DNA of 64,000 nucleotides from RPQJ01 sp963698735 (GTDB taxonomy: Bacteria; Pseudomonadota; Gammaproteobacteria; Steroidobacterales; Steroidobacteraceae). How positions within the stretch are numbered: the first letter of the stretch is position 1; every line of letters starts with the position of its first letter. Positions 1-7,744 of the stretch are shown piece by piece. The notes beneath the pieces were generated by a model. It saw nothing but the letters and a program-made list of their open reading frames with translations, was not told where the DNA came from and ran no database searches. The DNA is taken from NCBI GenBank assembly GCA_963698735.1, contig CAVOSA010000024.1, positions 156,211 to 220,210 on the forward strand, read 5' to 3'. The position numbers and the translations under genes are program-made.

Positions 1-194
1 CGGGGCGGTGCACTGCACCCGCCGGCGAGGTCTCCAGGTAGCTGAAGTCCGGTGCTTCGCCCGGACGGGAATGGTGCTTCGGTACGTGCAGTCTTGATCG
101 ACGCGGCATCGGAATCCTCGCTGGATACACTCAATACAGATGCGTTGGGCCGGTTAGCGAGGTAGATTACTGACCGTGAAGTGGGGGTGCCGGA

Positions 195-218
195 ATTGTT
201 GCATTGCGGTGCAGCAAT
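195..218. promoter_or_regulatory. Inverted repeat upstream of the Lrp-type regulator
   Basis: Arms ATTGTTGC (195-202) and GCAGCAAT (211-218) pair with one mismatch across an 8-nt spacer, about 32 bases before the regulator's start codon. Lrp/AsnC regulators commonly bind AT-flanked palindromes and often autoregulate, so this is a candidate operator. The assignment is inference from position and symmetry only. I see nothing gene-like in bases 1-194. Confidence 0.35.
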
Positions 219-249
219 AAGGAATGTTTGTTTCAGGGAGCGCACTTTC

Positions 250-732
250 ATGGAAGAGGCATCAACCTCTCGCCTGGACAAGGTCGACCGGAAGATCCTG
301 GACCTGCTGCAACGCGAAGGCGCTTTGTCGGTCGCGGAGGTCGCCTCGCGAACCGGCCTGTCGACGACCACCTGCTGGCGCCGGATCCAGAACCTCGAGC
401 AATCGGGCGTGATCAAAGGCCGTGTGGCGCTGCTCGACCGCGCGGCGCTCGGCCTGGACGTCACCATCTTCGCGCACGTGAAACTCTCGACGCAGGGTCG
501 CGACGCGATTGCCGCGTTCTCCGAAGCGATCCGCGAGCGCCCGGAAGTGCTCGACTGCTACACCACGATGGGCGAGTGGGACTTCATGCTTCGCGTCGTG
601 ACCCGTGACATCAAGGCGTACGAGGCGTTCTACCTCGACCACCTGTCGAAGTTGCCGTACGTGCAGTCGATCAATTCGTCGGTGACGGTCACCGTGATCA
701 AGGAAACGACGATCCTCCCGATCGCGCTTTGA
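250..732 (+). CDS. Lrp/AsnC family transcriptional regulator
   Basis: A 160-residue DNA-binding regulator of the feast/famine family. The N-terminal winged HTH occupies about residues 8-60 (LDKVDRKILDLL, then TGLSTTTCWRRIQNLE as recognition helix). The rest is the RAM/AsnC ligand-binding domain, ending with the typical strand VTVTVIKETT. I chose the ATG at 250 because GGGAG lies 9 bases upstream and family homology begins there; the frame stays open upstream to a GTG at 181. The target effector, probably an amino acid, cannot be read from the sequence. It converges on the TPP enzyme gene with an 10-base gap. Confidence 0.88.
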   Translation: MEEASTSRLDKVDRKILDLLQREGALSVAEVASRTGLSTTTCWRRIQNLEQSGVIKGRVALLDRAALGLDVTIFAHVKLSTQGRDAIAAFSEAIRERPEVLDCYTTMGEWDFMLRVVTRDIKAYEAFYLDHLSKLPYVQSINSSVTVTVIKETTILPIAL

Positions 733-742
733 TCTGCCGCGC

Positions 743-2488
743 TCAGCCGCTGATGCGCCGCCACAGTGCGCGCCCGACCAGCCGTGCCTTGGTGCCGAAG
801 TCAAAACGCTCGAGGTTGGTCTTGACGATGCCTTCCGTGAACCGCGTGCGCTTCGAGTAGTCCACCAGCACGTCGACGAGCACCGGCTTGCGTTCGCGCG
901 ACGCGGACGCAAGCGCATCCCGGATCACACCATCGATGTCGGCATCGCTGGCGATGCGCAGGAACTTCGCACCGGTCGCCTGCGCCACGCCCGCTACGTC
1001 GAGCGGGCCGAGCACCGTGCAGGTCTTGCGGTTGTAGGGAATCTCCTGTGCCTGCGCGATCTGCGCCAGTTCGCCGTCGCTGAACACGAACACGACCAGG
1101 CCGAGTTCCTGCGCCGTGGCCGTCGCGAGTTCCATCGCCGTCATGCGGAACGCGCCGTCGCCCACGATGCCGACGACGGGCAGCTCCGGTCGCGCGAGCT
1201 TTGCGCCGATCGTCGCCGGGACGCAGTAGCCCATGCAGTTGAAGTCGGTCGGCGAAATCATGCCGCGCGAGCGGTGGACGGGCATCAGCTCCGCCGCGAG
1301 GAACGTGTGGTTGCCGTCGTCGAGCACGACGGTCGACTCGTCGGGCAATTGACGTCGCAGGCTCGCGAAGAAGCGAGCGGGATTCACGCGACCCTTGGCA
1401 TCGTGACTCAGCCATTCCTCCATGTAGGCGGTCTTCTGCTCGCGGATCGTCGCCTCGACCTTCGCGCGACGCTCGCCAGCCGCAACGGGCGGTGCGTCAC
1501 CAAGCGCCTGCAGCAACAAAGTCAGCACTGCCTTCGCATCGCCTTCGAGCGCGACTCTGGCCGGGTAGTTGGCGCTGAACACGCCCGGATTGATGTCCAC
1601 GTGGACCAGGTCGGCCGGCGGTGTCCAACCGTAGCTGCCGGTTGCGATCTCGCCGAAGCGCGTGCCGACAGCGAGCATGCAATCCGTGTCCGCAAAGGAT
1701 TTCTCCACCGCGGGCACGGCAGCGCGGCCGAGGCAGAACCCCGCGTGCAGCGGATGATTGGCGGGAAACGCGCTAACGCCCTGCAAGGTGGTCGACACGG
1801 GCGCGCCGAGCTTCTCGGCGAGCAGCGCCACTTCGTGCGTGGCATCGACCGCGCCCCAGCCGACAAAGATCGTCGGCGCCCTGGCCTTGCGCAGCAGTTG
1901 TGCCGCAGCCGCCACTCGCTCCGGACTGCAGCGAGCCGCTGCAGACGACGGTCCCGGCGGCGCGACGCGAGGTCCTTCCTCGCCGGTCATCAGCTGCAGG
2001 TTCACCGGAATCTCGACGAACACCGGCCCGGGCTCGCCGCTGGTCGCGACGTGCACGGCTTCGTAGATCGTCGGGAAGACGTCAGCGTGCTTTTCGACCA
2101 GCCACGTGCCCTTGGTGATCGGCTTCAGCAGCGCGTGCTGGTCGACGTCGTGGAGCTGGTACCTGCGTCCCGTGTCGCGACGGATGCCGCCTGCGATCAC
2201 CAGCATGGGAATGCCGTCGAGAAACGCCTCGCCGATGCCGCTGGCGGCGTGCGTGACACCGGCCGCGGGCACGATGACCAGCGTGCCGAGGCTCGTGCCG
2301 CTGCGGCTCACGGCGTCTGCCATGAACGCCGCCCCGCCTTCGTGCGTCACCAGCACCGGCGTGATCGTTTCCGACTTCGCGAGCTCGTCGTAGATCTCGG
2401 TGTTGTGCACGCCGGGGATGCCGAACGTGAACCTCACGCCGACGTTTTCGAGGGCTTCACGAAGCATGGAGGCTGCGGTACGGCTCAT
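743..2488 (-). CDS. Thiamine-pyrophosphate-dependent enzyme, acetolactate synthase-like
   Basis: A 581-residue three-domain TPP enzyme of the acetohydroxyacid synthase / benzoylformate decarboxylase superfamily. The N-terminal pyrimidine domain carries the cofactor-activating Glu in THEGGAAF (about residue 50). A central Rossmann-like domain follows, and the C-terminal PP domain has the GDGAF motif with the metal-binding second half read as FSDGEL instead of the common NNG. The ATG at 2488 is preferred over upstream in-frame starts because conserved homology begins at MSRTAASMLREAL. The substrate is unknown: no small regulatory subunit (ilvH) lies beside it, so a role in branched-chain synthesis is unsupported; a catabolic 2-oxo-acid lyase or decarboxylase is equally possible. 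Confidence 0.8.
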   Translation of the reverse strand: MSRTAASMLREALENVGVRFTFGIPGVHNTEIYDELAKSETITPVLVTHEGGAAFMADAVSRSGTSLGTLVIVPAAGVTHAASGIGEAFLDGIPMLVIAGGIRRDTGRRYQLHDVDQHALLKPITKGTWLVEKHADVFPTIYEAVHVATSGEPGPVFVEIPVNLQLMTGEEGPRVAPPGPSSAAARCSPERVAAAAQLLRKARAPTIFVGWGAVDATHEVALLAEKLGAPVSTTLQGVSAFPANHPLHAGFCLGRAAVPAVEKSFADTDCMLAVGTRFGEIATGSYGWTPPADLVHVDINPGVFSANYPARVALEGDAKAVLTLLLQALGDAPPVAAGERRAKVEATIREQKTAYMEEWLSHDAKGRVNPARFFASLRRQLPDESTVVLDDGNHTFLAAELMPVHRSRGMISPTDFNCMGYCVPATIGAKLARPELPVVGIVGDGAFRMTAMELATATAQELGLVVFVFSDGELAQIAQAQEIPYNRKTCTVLGPLDVAGVAQATGAKFLRIASDADIDGVIRDALASASRERKPVLVDVLVDYSKRTRFTEGIVKTNLERFDFGTKARLVGRALWRRISG

Positions 2489-2603
2489 GGCAGGCGTGCC
2501 TGATTCTGGTGCGGCCGGGGTTGGGTGCGTCAATTGTAGGCGCAGCCCACCATTGCGGCCATCGGCCTTGACCATGACGCGGCACGCCACCATTCTCGCT
2601 CGC

Positions 2604-3185
2604 ATGCTGCGTCACGCATGCAAGGTACTGTCCGGCACCATGGCGCTGGCGTCGCTGGCTGGCTGCGCCTCGCTTTCGGAAAAGCAATGCCGCGCCCAGG
2701 ACTGGTACCAGGTCGGGTACGAGGACGGCAACGCTGGTGCAAACGCCGGACGCATCGAGTCGCACTCCAGTGCCTGCGCCGCTTACGGCATCGAGACCGA
2801 CACTGCGCAATACGACATTGGACGCGCCGACGGGCTGCAGCGTTACTGCACCCTCGCGCGCGGCATCGAAACCGGGGTGCGGGGCTCGCCGTATTCGGGC
2901 GCTTGCGCCGGTGACCGTGAAGCGGAGTTCCTGCGAGGTTATCGCGAGGGCCGTCGCCTGTACGATGTCGATGTCAGGCTGGCGCGCGTCGAATCGGACA
3001 TCGAGACGTATCGCCGGCGGCTGGCCGTCAAGGACATCGATGACGAGCAGCGCCGTCGCCTGTATCAGGTATTGCGCGACCTGGAATTCGACCGGTCGAG
3101 ACTCGAGGGCGAGCGCCGGCAGGTAGAGTGGGCGTTGCGAACCCTGGAGCGCGAGGCATACCGGAGGCCCCTGGGTCATGGGTGA
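2604..3185 (+). CDS. DUF2799-type lipoprotein
   Basis: A 193-residue predicted lipoprotein. The signal peptide ends in the lipobox LAGC (Cys at about residue 21), implying export and lipid anchoring. The mature part has the repeated pattern of the DUF2799 family: W..VGYEDG, GRADGLQRYC and FLRGYREGRRLYD, with paired cysteines. A charged helical tail (about residues 125-190) looks like a coiled coil. Function of the family is unknown. An in-frame ATG at 2574 is an alternative start. Its end overlaps the next gene's start by 8 bases, so the two are probably co-transcribed. Confidence 0.72.
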   Translation: MLRHACKVLSGTMALASLAGCASLSEKQCRAQDWYQVGYEDGNAGANAGRIESHSSACAAYGIETDTAQYDIGRADGLQRYCTLARGIETGVRGSPYSGACAGDREAEFLRGYREGRRLYDVDVRLARVESDIETYRRRLAVKDIDDEQRRRLYQVLRDLEFDRSRLEGERRQVEWALRTLEREAYRRPLGHG

Positions 3186-4182
3186 AGTGCGGATTGCAGT
3201 GATCGGTGCGGGAATGGCCGGTCTGGCCTGCGCCCACGAACTCGCGCGTGCCGATGCGAAGGTGACGGTCTACGAGCGCTCGCGCGGCCTCGGCGGCAGG
3301 CTCGCAACGCGGCGCCGCGGGCAGGTTTCCTTTGACCACGGCGCGCAGTTCGTGACGGCGCGCAGTCATCCTTTCGCCCGTTACACGGAGACCGCCTTGC
3401 GCGCCGGTGCGCTCGAAGCCTGGCGGCCCCGCGTCATGGAAGACGACCGTGCCTGGCCTGCACCCATCGAAGACTGGTGGGTCGGCCAGCCAGGCATGAG
3501 CGCAGTGGTGCGACCGCTGGCCCGCAACGTCGAGGTCCTGAGCGGCATCGCGGTGCACGAGCTCCTGCCGGGCCAACGCGGCTGGGAGCTGCAGACTGAC
3601 TCTGGCCGGCAGGACCGGGTGTATCGAGCCGTCGCGGTCGCAGTGCCAGCGCCACAGGCCTGCACACTGCTGGGACCGCACGGCCGGACCTTTCGTCACC
3701 TGACCGAGGTCCGCATGGCACCCTGCTGGGCGGGCATGTTCGCCTTCGACCCGCCGATCGACGCCGGGGCCGAAGCGCGCCGCTGGACCCAGGGACCCCT
3801 GACTTGGGCGGCCTGTAATTCGAGCAAGGCGGGCCGGCCCGCCGCGCCGCAATGCTGGGTGGTGCACGCCTCGGCGACCTGGTCGCGCGAGCATCTCGAG
3901 ATGGATGCAACGGGCGCCGCGCTGTTGTTGCTGCGGGCATTTGAGGAAAGCATCGGGCGCGAGCTGCCAATGCCCGTGTACCTCGACGCACATCGATGGC
4001 GCCACGCGCAGGTGGAGCAGCCGCTCGGCCTGCCGTGCCTGGTGGACCTGGAGAGCAACGCCGGAGCCTGCGGCGACTGGTGCATCGCGCCGCGTGTCGA
4101 AGCCGCCTTCGAGAGCGGCCGCAGCCTCGCTCATTCCATCCTGTCGATGGTGGGCCTTGCCACACCGACGCTGCGCCCCTGA
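3178..4182 (+). CDS. Renalase-like FAD-dependent oxidoreductase
   Basis: A 334-residue flavoprotein. The N-terminus has the Rossmann dinucleotide motif GAGMAGLACAHEL followed by the acidic end of strand two (VTVYER) and GLGGRLATRR, as in the NAD(P)/FAD amine-oxidase group. FDHGAQFVTAR just downstream is typical of the renalase-like bacterial subgroup. Human renalase oxidises alpha-anomer/6-substituted NAD(P)H isomers; whether this bacterial homologue does so is inference. It overlaps the upstream lipoprotein gene by 8 bases and converges on the membrane-protein gene downstream with a 52-base tail overlap. Confidence 0.82.
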   Translation: MGEVRIAVIGAGMAGLACAHELARADAKVTVYERSRGLGGRLATRRRGQVSFDHGAQFVTARSHPFARYTETALRAGALEAWRPRVMEDDRAWPAPIEDWWVGQPGMSAVVRPLARNVEVLSGIAVHELLPGQRGWELQTDSGRQDRVYRAVAVAVPAPQACTLLGPHGRTFRHLTEVRMAPCWAGMFAFDPPIDAGAEARRWTQGPLTWAACNSSKAGRPAAPQCWVVHASATWSREHLEMDATGAALLLLRAFEESIGRELPMPVYLDAHRWRHAQVEQPLGLPCLVDLESNAGACGDWCIAPRVEAAFESGRSLAHSILSMVGLATPTLRP

Positions 4183-5141
4183 CGGCCGAACAGGCGCAGC
4201 AGCACGCCGTCGCGCGCAAATCCCTCGAACATGCCCCACAACGCAAGCGCGAGCAGCACGGGAATGATCTCGTAGATCACGCGGTACATGAGCACCGCCG
4301 CGAGCAACTGCTCGGGCGGGACGTCTGGCAGCAGCAGCAGCAGCATCGACTCGAGCACGCCGAGCCCGGCCGGTACGTGGCTCAGCACGCCGGCGATGAT
4401 GCTGGCGAGATAGGCGGCGAGGAATGGCAGGTAGGCGAGCCCGATGGACTCCGGCAGCATCAGGTACAGCACCGAAGACACGAGGAAGATGTCCAAAAGT
4501 CCGACGGTAAGCTGCAACGCCGTCATCGCTGGCGTCGGCAGGTTGACCGACCAGCCGCCAAGCTTGACCGGCTTCTTGCGCAGCAGGATCAGCAGCACGT
4601 AGCCGGCGTCCTTGCACAGGCCGAGGATGCCGAGCGCACGCAGCCACCCACTTGAGACGCGGAACATCGGCTCGAGCATTTCGGCCGCTGCCACCAGCGA
4701 GATGTCGAGCAGCAGGCCGACGCCCAGCGCGTACGGCATGTTCGCAAGCAGCACCGTGGCCCCAACCTCGGTCGCAGAGAAACCGGCTGGCGTGTACATG
4801 CGATAGCGCAGCGCACCACCGCTCAGCATCGCCTGGCCGATGGCGTGTCCCAGTGGAAACGCGATGTACGCAGTGAGCATCGGCTTGGCGCGACCGATGC
4901 AGTGCTTCACGTAACGCACCACGGCCACTTCGTAGAACGCGAGCACGGTGAGCGCCGCAGCGGCACACAGCCCGGCGAGCGCAAGCCTGGACGCAGGCAC
5001 CGCACGCATCTGCACGAGCACGTCCGCAAAACTGATCCGCTGGAAGGTTCGCCACAGCACCCAGCCCGCGAGCGCGGCGAGCAGCACGCTCACCAGCACG
5101 CCGGCATAAGTCTTGAGGCGGTTACGGCGGGGATCGGTCAT
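4131..5141 (-). CDS. UPF0104 / lysylphosphatidylglycerol synthase transmembrane-region protein
   Basis: A 336-residue integral membrane protein with about eight hydrophobic segments, matching the YbhN/UPF0104 family, which shares the flippase-like half of MprF. Recognisable family stretches are GHAIGQAMLSGGALRYRMY and AGVLSHVPAGLGVLE. It lacks the C-terminal soluble lysyl-transferase domain of MprF, so it is not an aminoacyl-PG synthase; lipid translocation is plausible but unproven for this family. The start MTDPRRNR at 5141 follows an in-frame ATG at 5174 with poorer context. A Fur-box-like sequence lies about 55 bases upstream. Confidence 0.8.
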   Translation of the reverse strand: MTDPRRNRLKTYAGVLVSVLLAALAGWVLWRTFQRISFADVLVQMRAVPASRLALAGLCAAAALTVLAFYEVAVVRYVKHCIGRAKPMLTAYIAFPLGHAIGQAMLSGGALRYRMYTPAGFSATEVGATVLLANMPYALGVGLLLDISLVAAAEMLEPMFRVSSGWLRALGILGLCKDAGYVLLILLRKKPVKLGGWSVNLPTPAMTALQLTVGLLDIFLVSSVLYLMLPESIGLAYLPFLAAYLASIIAGVLSHVPAGLGVLESMLLLLLPDVPPEQLLAAVLMYRVIYEIIPVLLALALWGMFEGFARDGVLLRLFGRQGRSVGVARPTIDRME

Positions 5142-5195
5142 CAGGGCTCTCGAGGGCGCAAGATTGCAGCACAAGGCACAGCACGGCCATTCAAT

Positions 5196-5210
5196 TGCGA
5201 GTGATTCTCA
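5196..5210. promoter_or_regulatory. Fur-box-like sequence
   Basis: TGCGAGTGATTCTCA fits the 7-1-7 palindromic Fur pattern TGAGAAT-N-ATTCTCA at 12 of 14 informative positions; the right half is perfect. It lies between the UPF0104 gene (minus strand, start 5141) and the HiPIP gene (plus strand, start 5345), so it could affect either. Iron control of a HiPIP would make sense, because it is an iron-sulfur electron carrier. Candidate only. Confidence 0.4.
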
Positions 5211-5344
5211 GTAGTGTCTGCAACTGTCAGCCAGTGCAGGACGAAACCTCAGCCTCGATACGCGGTCAAATGCGCAAGCGGGATTCAGCCTGAGTAGAAT
5301 TCCACGTGCTGGTCGATTGTCCCCTCTCGAGGAGAAGTATCCAA

Positions 5345-5680
5345 ATGTCCGAACAGAAATTTCCGCGCCGTACCCTGCTGAAGGGTGCGCTGCTTGGCGT
5401 GGCAACGGTGCCGGTTTCGGCGCTGCTCAGCCGCACGGCCGACGCGGCCGGTGCCAGGGTCGATCCGAACGAACCGCAGGCCAAGTCGCTCGGTTTCGTC
5501 GAAGACGCGGCCAAGGTCGATGCCAAGGCCAATCCGAATTTCAAGGCGGGCCAGTATTGCTGGAACTGCCTGCAGGCCCCGACGGGCAAGCAAGGCATGG
5601 CGGAAGTGCCGTGCAACATCTTCGCGGGTCGTCCGGTCTCGGCGAAGGGCTGGTGCAAGGTCTACGTGAAGCGGCCGTAA
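5345..5680 (+). CDS. High-potential iron-sulfur protein (HiPIP), Tat-exported
   Basis: A 111-residue periplasmic electron carrier. The N-terminus is a Tat signal (RRTLLKG at residues 8-14, then a hydrophobic stretch and a cleavage region near TADAAG), as expected for a protein exported folded with its cluster. Four cysteines, C72, C75, C90 and C104, have the HiPIP spacing C-x2-C-x14-C-x13-C that binds one [4Fe-4S] cluster cycling 3+/2+. GAGGAGAAG upstream of the ATG is a strong ribosome site. HiPIPs shuttle electrons between the bc1 complex and oxidases or reaction centres. It stands alone with its own terminator. Confidence 0.93.
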   Translation: MSEQKFPRRTLLKGALLGVATVPVSALLSRTADAAGARVDPNEPQAKSLGFVEDAAKVDAKANPNFKAGQYCWNCLQAPTGKQGMAEVPCNIFAGRPVSAKGWCKVYVKRP

Positions 5681-5701
5681 CCGGCGTTTGATCGAGCCTC
5701 G

Positions 5702-5738
5702 AACGGCGCGATCGGGAAACCGGTCGCGCCGTTTTTTT
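5702..5738 (+). terminator. Rho-independent terminator after HiPIP
   Basis: A 14-bp stem (5702-5715 with 5720-5733, one G-T wobble) closes a GAAA tetraloop and is followed by seven T residues (5732-5738). It sits 21 bases past the HiPIP stop codon. This is the clearest intrinsic terminator in the window. Confidence 0.93.
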
Positions 5739-5846
5739 GGTGCCGCGTCACCGCCGGCCTCCACCCCTTGAAACGCCTCCCGCCGCGCACATCTAAGGCG
5801 GCACAGGGGATTGCAGTGGGCAACCCCGGGCAGGAGACAAACAACC

Positions 5847-6290
5847 ATGCGTGTCATCAAGTGGGAACCGTTCCGCGACGCGGACGATGTGTTCGAGCGC
5901 TTTTTCGCCGAATCGATGCGCCGCTGGCCACGCCAGGGCGCCCAGTCCCAACAGGCCCGTGAATGGGCGCCGCTCGCGGACGTGAGCGAGACCGAAGGCG
6001 AGTACGTTATCAAGGCCGAGTTGCCCGAAGTCCGCAAGGACGACGTCAGTATCACCGTCCAGGACCGCGTGCTCACGCTGGCCGGCGAGCGCAAGCAGGA
6101 GAAGCGCGAAGACCAGGAGAAGGCGCATCGCATCGAGCGCTGCTACGGCTCGTTCGCACGCCGTTTCGCGCTGCCGGAGAATGCCGACGAACAGGGCATC
6201 AGCGCTGAAAGCCGTGACGGGGTGATCGTCATCCACATCCCGAAGCAGCGCGTCGTCGAACCGCAGCCGCGGCAGATACCGGTCCAGTAA
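5847..6290 (+). CDS. Hsp20 / alpha-crystallin small heat shock protein
   Basis: A 147-residue ATP-independent holdase chaperone. The alpha-crystallin domain runs from about residue 40 (WAPLADVSETEGEYVIKAELPEV) to 135, with the hallmark late strand DGVIVIHIPK. The C-terminus ends in IPV, the I-x-I/V-type motif used for oligomer assembly. The start at 5847 is supported by AGGAG ten bases upstream; an in-frame GTG at 5811 adds residues unrelated to the family. It is monocistronic, with a hairpin beginning 23 bases after the stop. No CIRCE or sigma-32 box was obvious. Confidence 0.93.
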   Translation: MRVIKWEPFRDADDVFERFFAESMRRWPRQGAQSQQAREWAPLADVSETEGEYVIKAELPEVRKDDVSITVQDRVLTLAGERKQEKREDQEKAHRIERCYGSFARRFALPENADEQGISAESRDGVIVIHIPKQRVVEPQPRQIPVQ

Positions 6291-6313
6291 GCGGTTCCGG
6301 ACCTGGGATTGCC

Positions 6314-6341
6314 GGGAGGGGCGTCGCAAGGCGCCCTTCCC
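6314..6341 (+). terminator. Hairpin after hsp20, possible terminator
   Basis: GGGAGGGGCG (6314-6323) pairs with CGCCCTTCCC (6332-6341) with one wobble. There is no T-run afterwards, so intrinsic termination is likely weak. Confidence 0.5.
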
Positions 6342-6383
6342 TTCCGCGCGCGCATCGCCGCACGACGGCCCAGTGCCGCGCCG

Positions 6384-6389
6384 TATAAT
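6384..6389 (+). promoter_or_regulatory. Candidate -10 box (TATAAT) for rraA
   Basis: A perfect TATAAT lies 42 bases upstream of the rraA start in otherwise very GC-rich DNA. I see no matching -35 hexamer at 16-18 bases, so this is a partial promoter call. Confidence 0.4.
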
Positions 6390-6431
6390 TCGCGGCGCCG
6401 GGTTGCCCGGCGACGGCGAGGCAGCGCGACG

Positions 6432-6926
6432 ATGACGACTCCCACCCAGGCCAGGGGTACGGCCGACCTCTGCGACGATCACGGCGACCGGGTGCAGGTC
6501 TGCGAGCCCATCTTCCATATGTTTGGCGCCCGCCGCGCATTCCACGGCCCGATCAGCACCGTCCGCTGCTTTGAGGACAACTCGCGCGTCAAGGAAGCGG
6601 TCGAGAGCCCCGGTGCAGGCAGGGTGCTCATCGTCGACGGCGGCGGGTCGCGCCGGCGCGCCTTGCTAGGCGACAAGCTGGGCCTGGCCGCAGTCAGCAA
6701 TGGCTGGGCGGGTGTGATCATCCACGGCTGCATCCGCGATTCGGCCGAGCTCGGCCGCATGGATCTCGGCATTCGCGCGCTCGGCACGATGCCGTTGCGC
6801 AGCGACAAACGCGGCGAAGGCGATCGCGACGTGCCCGTGCGTTTTGCCGGCGTGACGTTCCGTCCCGGCGAGTTCGTCTATGTCGACGAAGACGGCGTCA
6901 TCGTTGCTCAAACCGCACTCACCTGA
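6432..6926 (+). CDS. rraA: RraA, ribonuclease E activity regulator
   Basis: A 164-residue protein very close in length and motif order to E. coli RraA (161 residues): the Leu-Cys-Asp near the N-terminus, CFEDN, GRVLIVDGGGS with RRAL, then GWAGVIIHGCIRD and GVTFRPGEFVYVD. RraA trimers bind RNase E and inhibit the degradosome; relatives of the same fold are metal-dependent HMG/oxaloacetate aldolases, so residual aldolase chemistry cannot be excluded. The ATG at 6432 gives the family-length product; the frame is open further upstream without homology. yggX follows after 16 bases and may be co-transcribed. Confidence 0.9.
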   Translation: MTTPTQARGTADLCDDHGDRVQVCEPIFHMFGARRAFHGPISTVRCFEDNSRVKEAVESPGAGRVLIVDGGGSRRRALLGDKLGLAAVSNGWAGVIIHGCIRDSAELGRMDLGIRALGTMPLRSDKRGEGDRDVPVRFAGVTFRPGEFVYVDEDGVIVAQTALT

Positions 6927-6942
6927 TCTCCAGCCGCACCCC

Positions 6943-7206
6943 ATGCGTACGATCTATTGCCAGTACCTGCAGCGCGAAGCCGAAGGCCTCACGCGCGTTC
7001 CCTACCCCGGCGAACTCGGCAAGCGCATCTACGAGAACATCTCGACGGAAGCATGGCAGGCCTGGGTGCGCCACCAGACGATGCTGCTCAACGAATACCG
7101 CCTCTCGCCGATCGACCCCAAGGCGCGCAAGTTCCTGGTCGAGGAGATGGAGAAGTTCCTGTTCGGCGGCGGGAGCGCGAAGCCGGCGGAATACGTCCCC
7201 GAATAG
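6943..7206 (+). CDS. yggX: YggX, probable Fe(2+)-trafficking / oxidative damage protection protein
   Basis: An 87-residue small cytosolic protein matching YggX throughout. It opens with the RTIYCQYL stretch including the single conserved Cys at residue 6, then GLTRVPYPGELGKRIYENIS and KARKFLVEEMEKFLFG. YggX protects Fe-S enzymes from oxidants and is thought to handle labile iron. In enteric bacteria yggX sits beside mutY; here mutY is less than 1 kb away but on the opposite strand, a rearranged version of the same neighbourhood. Confidence 0.95.
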   Translation: MRTIYCQYLQREAEGLTRVPYPGELGKRIYENISTEAWQAWVRHQTMLLNEYRLSPIDPKARKFLVEEMEKFLFGGGSAKPAEYVPE

Positions 7207-7252
7207 GGACCAGGGGTCTGCGATCGGACGGAGACTCGAGAGGCGGTCCTGT

Positions 7253-7672
7253 TCAGACCGGCCCCTGACCGCTTGCTCGCCTGGCATGCGCCGCCAGCGC
7301 AAGCCACGCCAGCATGAAGCTGAAGCCTCCAATCGGCGCGACCATCCCCAGCCAGCGCGGCGCGCCCAACGTCATCAGGTAGATCGAGCCCGAGAAGAAG
7401 AACATACCGGCGCCGAACAGCACGGCGGCCCGCGGCAGCCAGGGCGAGGCGGGAGTGACAAGAGCAATCACGCCGACCAGGAGCAGCGCCAGCGAGTGCA
7501 CCTGCTGATAGAGCACACCGGTCTGGTAGCTCGACAGTTGCTTGAGCGTGAGCAACTGCTGCAGGGCGTGCGCGCCGAACGCGCCGAGGACGACGCCAAG
7601 AAGCATCAGCAGCGCACCGGCGACGATGCAGCGCATTGCGAAGGTTCGATAGGCGGCGGTATCGGGCGACAT
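7253..7672 (-). CDS. DUF423 (YgdD-type) inner membrane protein
   Basis: A 139-residue protein with four hydrophobic helices and the DUF423 signature GAFGAHAL near residue 35, then TGVLYQQVHSLALLLVG and PIGGFSFMLAWLALA. Members are small inner-membrane proteins without a settled function. The start MSPDTAAYR at 7672 avoids an N-terminal extension present from an upstream in-frame start at 7711. It precedes yggX in a convergent arrangement. Confidence 0.85.
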   Translation of the reverse strand: MSPDTAAYRTFAMRCIVAGALLMLLGVVLGAFGAHALQQLLTLKQLSSYQTGVLYQQVHSLALLLVGVIALVTPASPWLPRAAVLFGAGMFFFSGSIYLMTLGAPRWLGMVAPIGGFSFMLAWLALAAHARRASGQGPV

Positions 7673-7744
7673 TGCAGCACCTAGCGGTCGGGCCTGGATG
7701 ATGCAGCGCATACTACCGGAACGCGGCGCTCACCCGTTCCGTTG

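Noticed and set aside
46..65. Hairpin GTCCGG / CCGGAC near the window start
   Set aside because: Six-bp stem without a T-run and no gene end visible next to it; common by chance in GC-rich DNA.
2574..2603. Upstream ATG for the DUF2799 lipoprotein
   Set aside because: Possible, but the start at 2604 gives a normal 21-residue lipoprotein signal; kept only as an alternative.
3028..5055. 675-codon open frame on the minus strand
   Set aside because: Antisense to the flavoprotein gene and out of frame with the UPF0104 gene; Arg/Ala-rich composition and no domain. A high-GC shadow.
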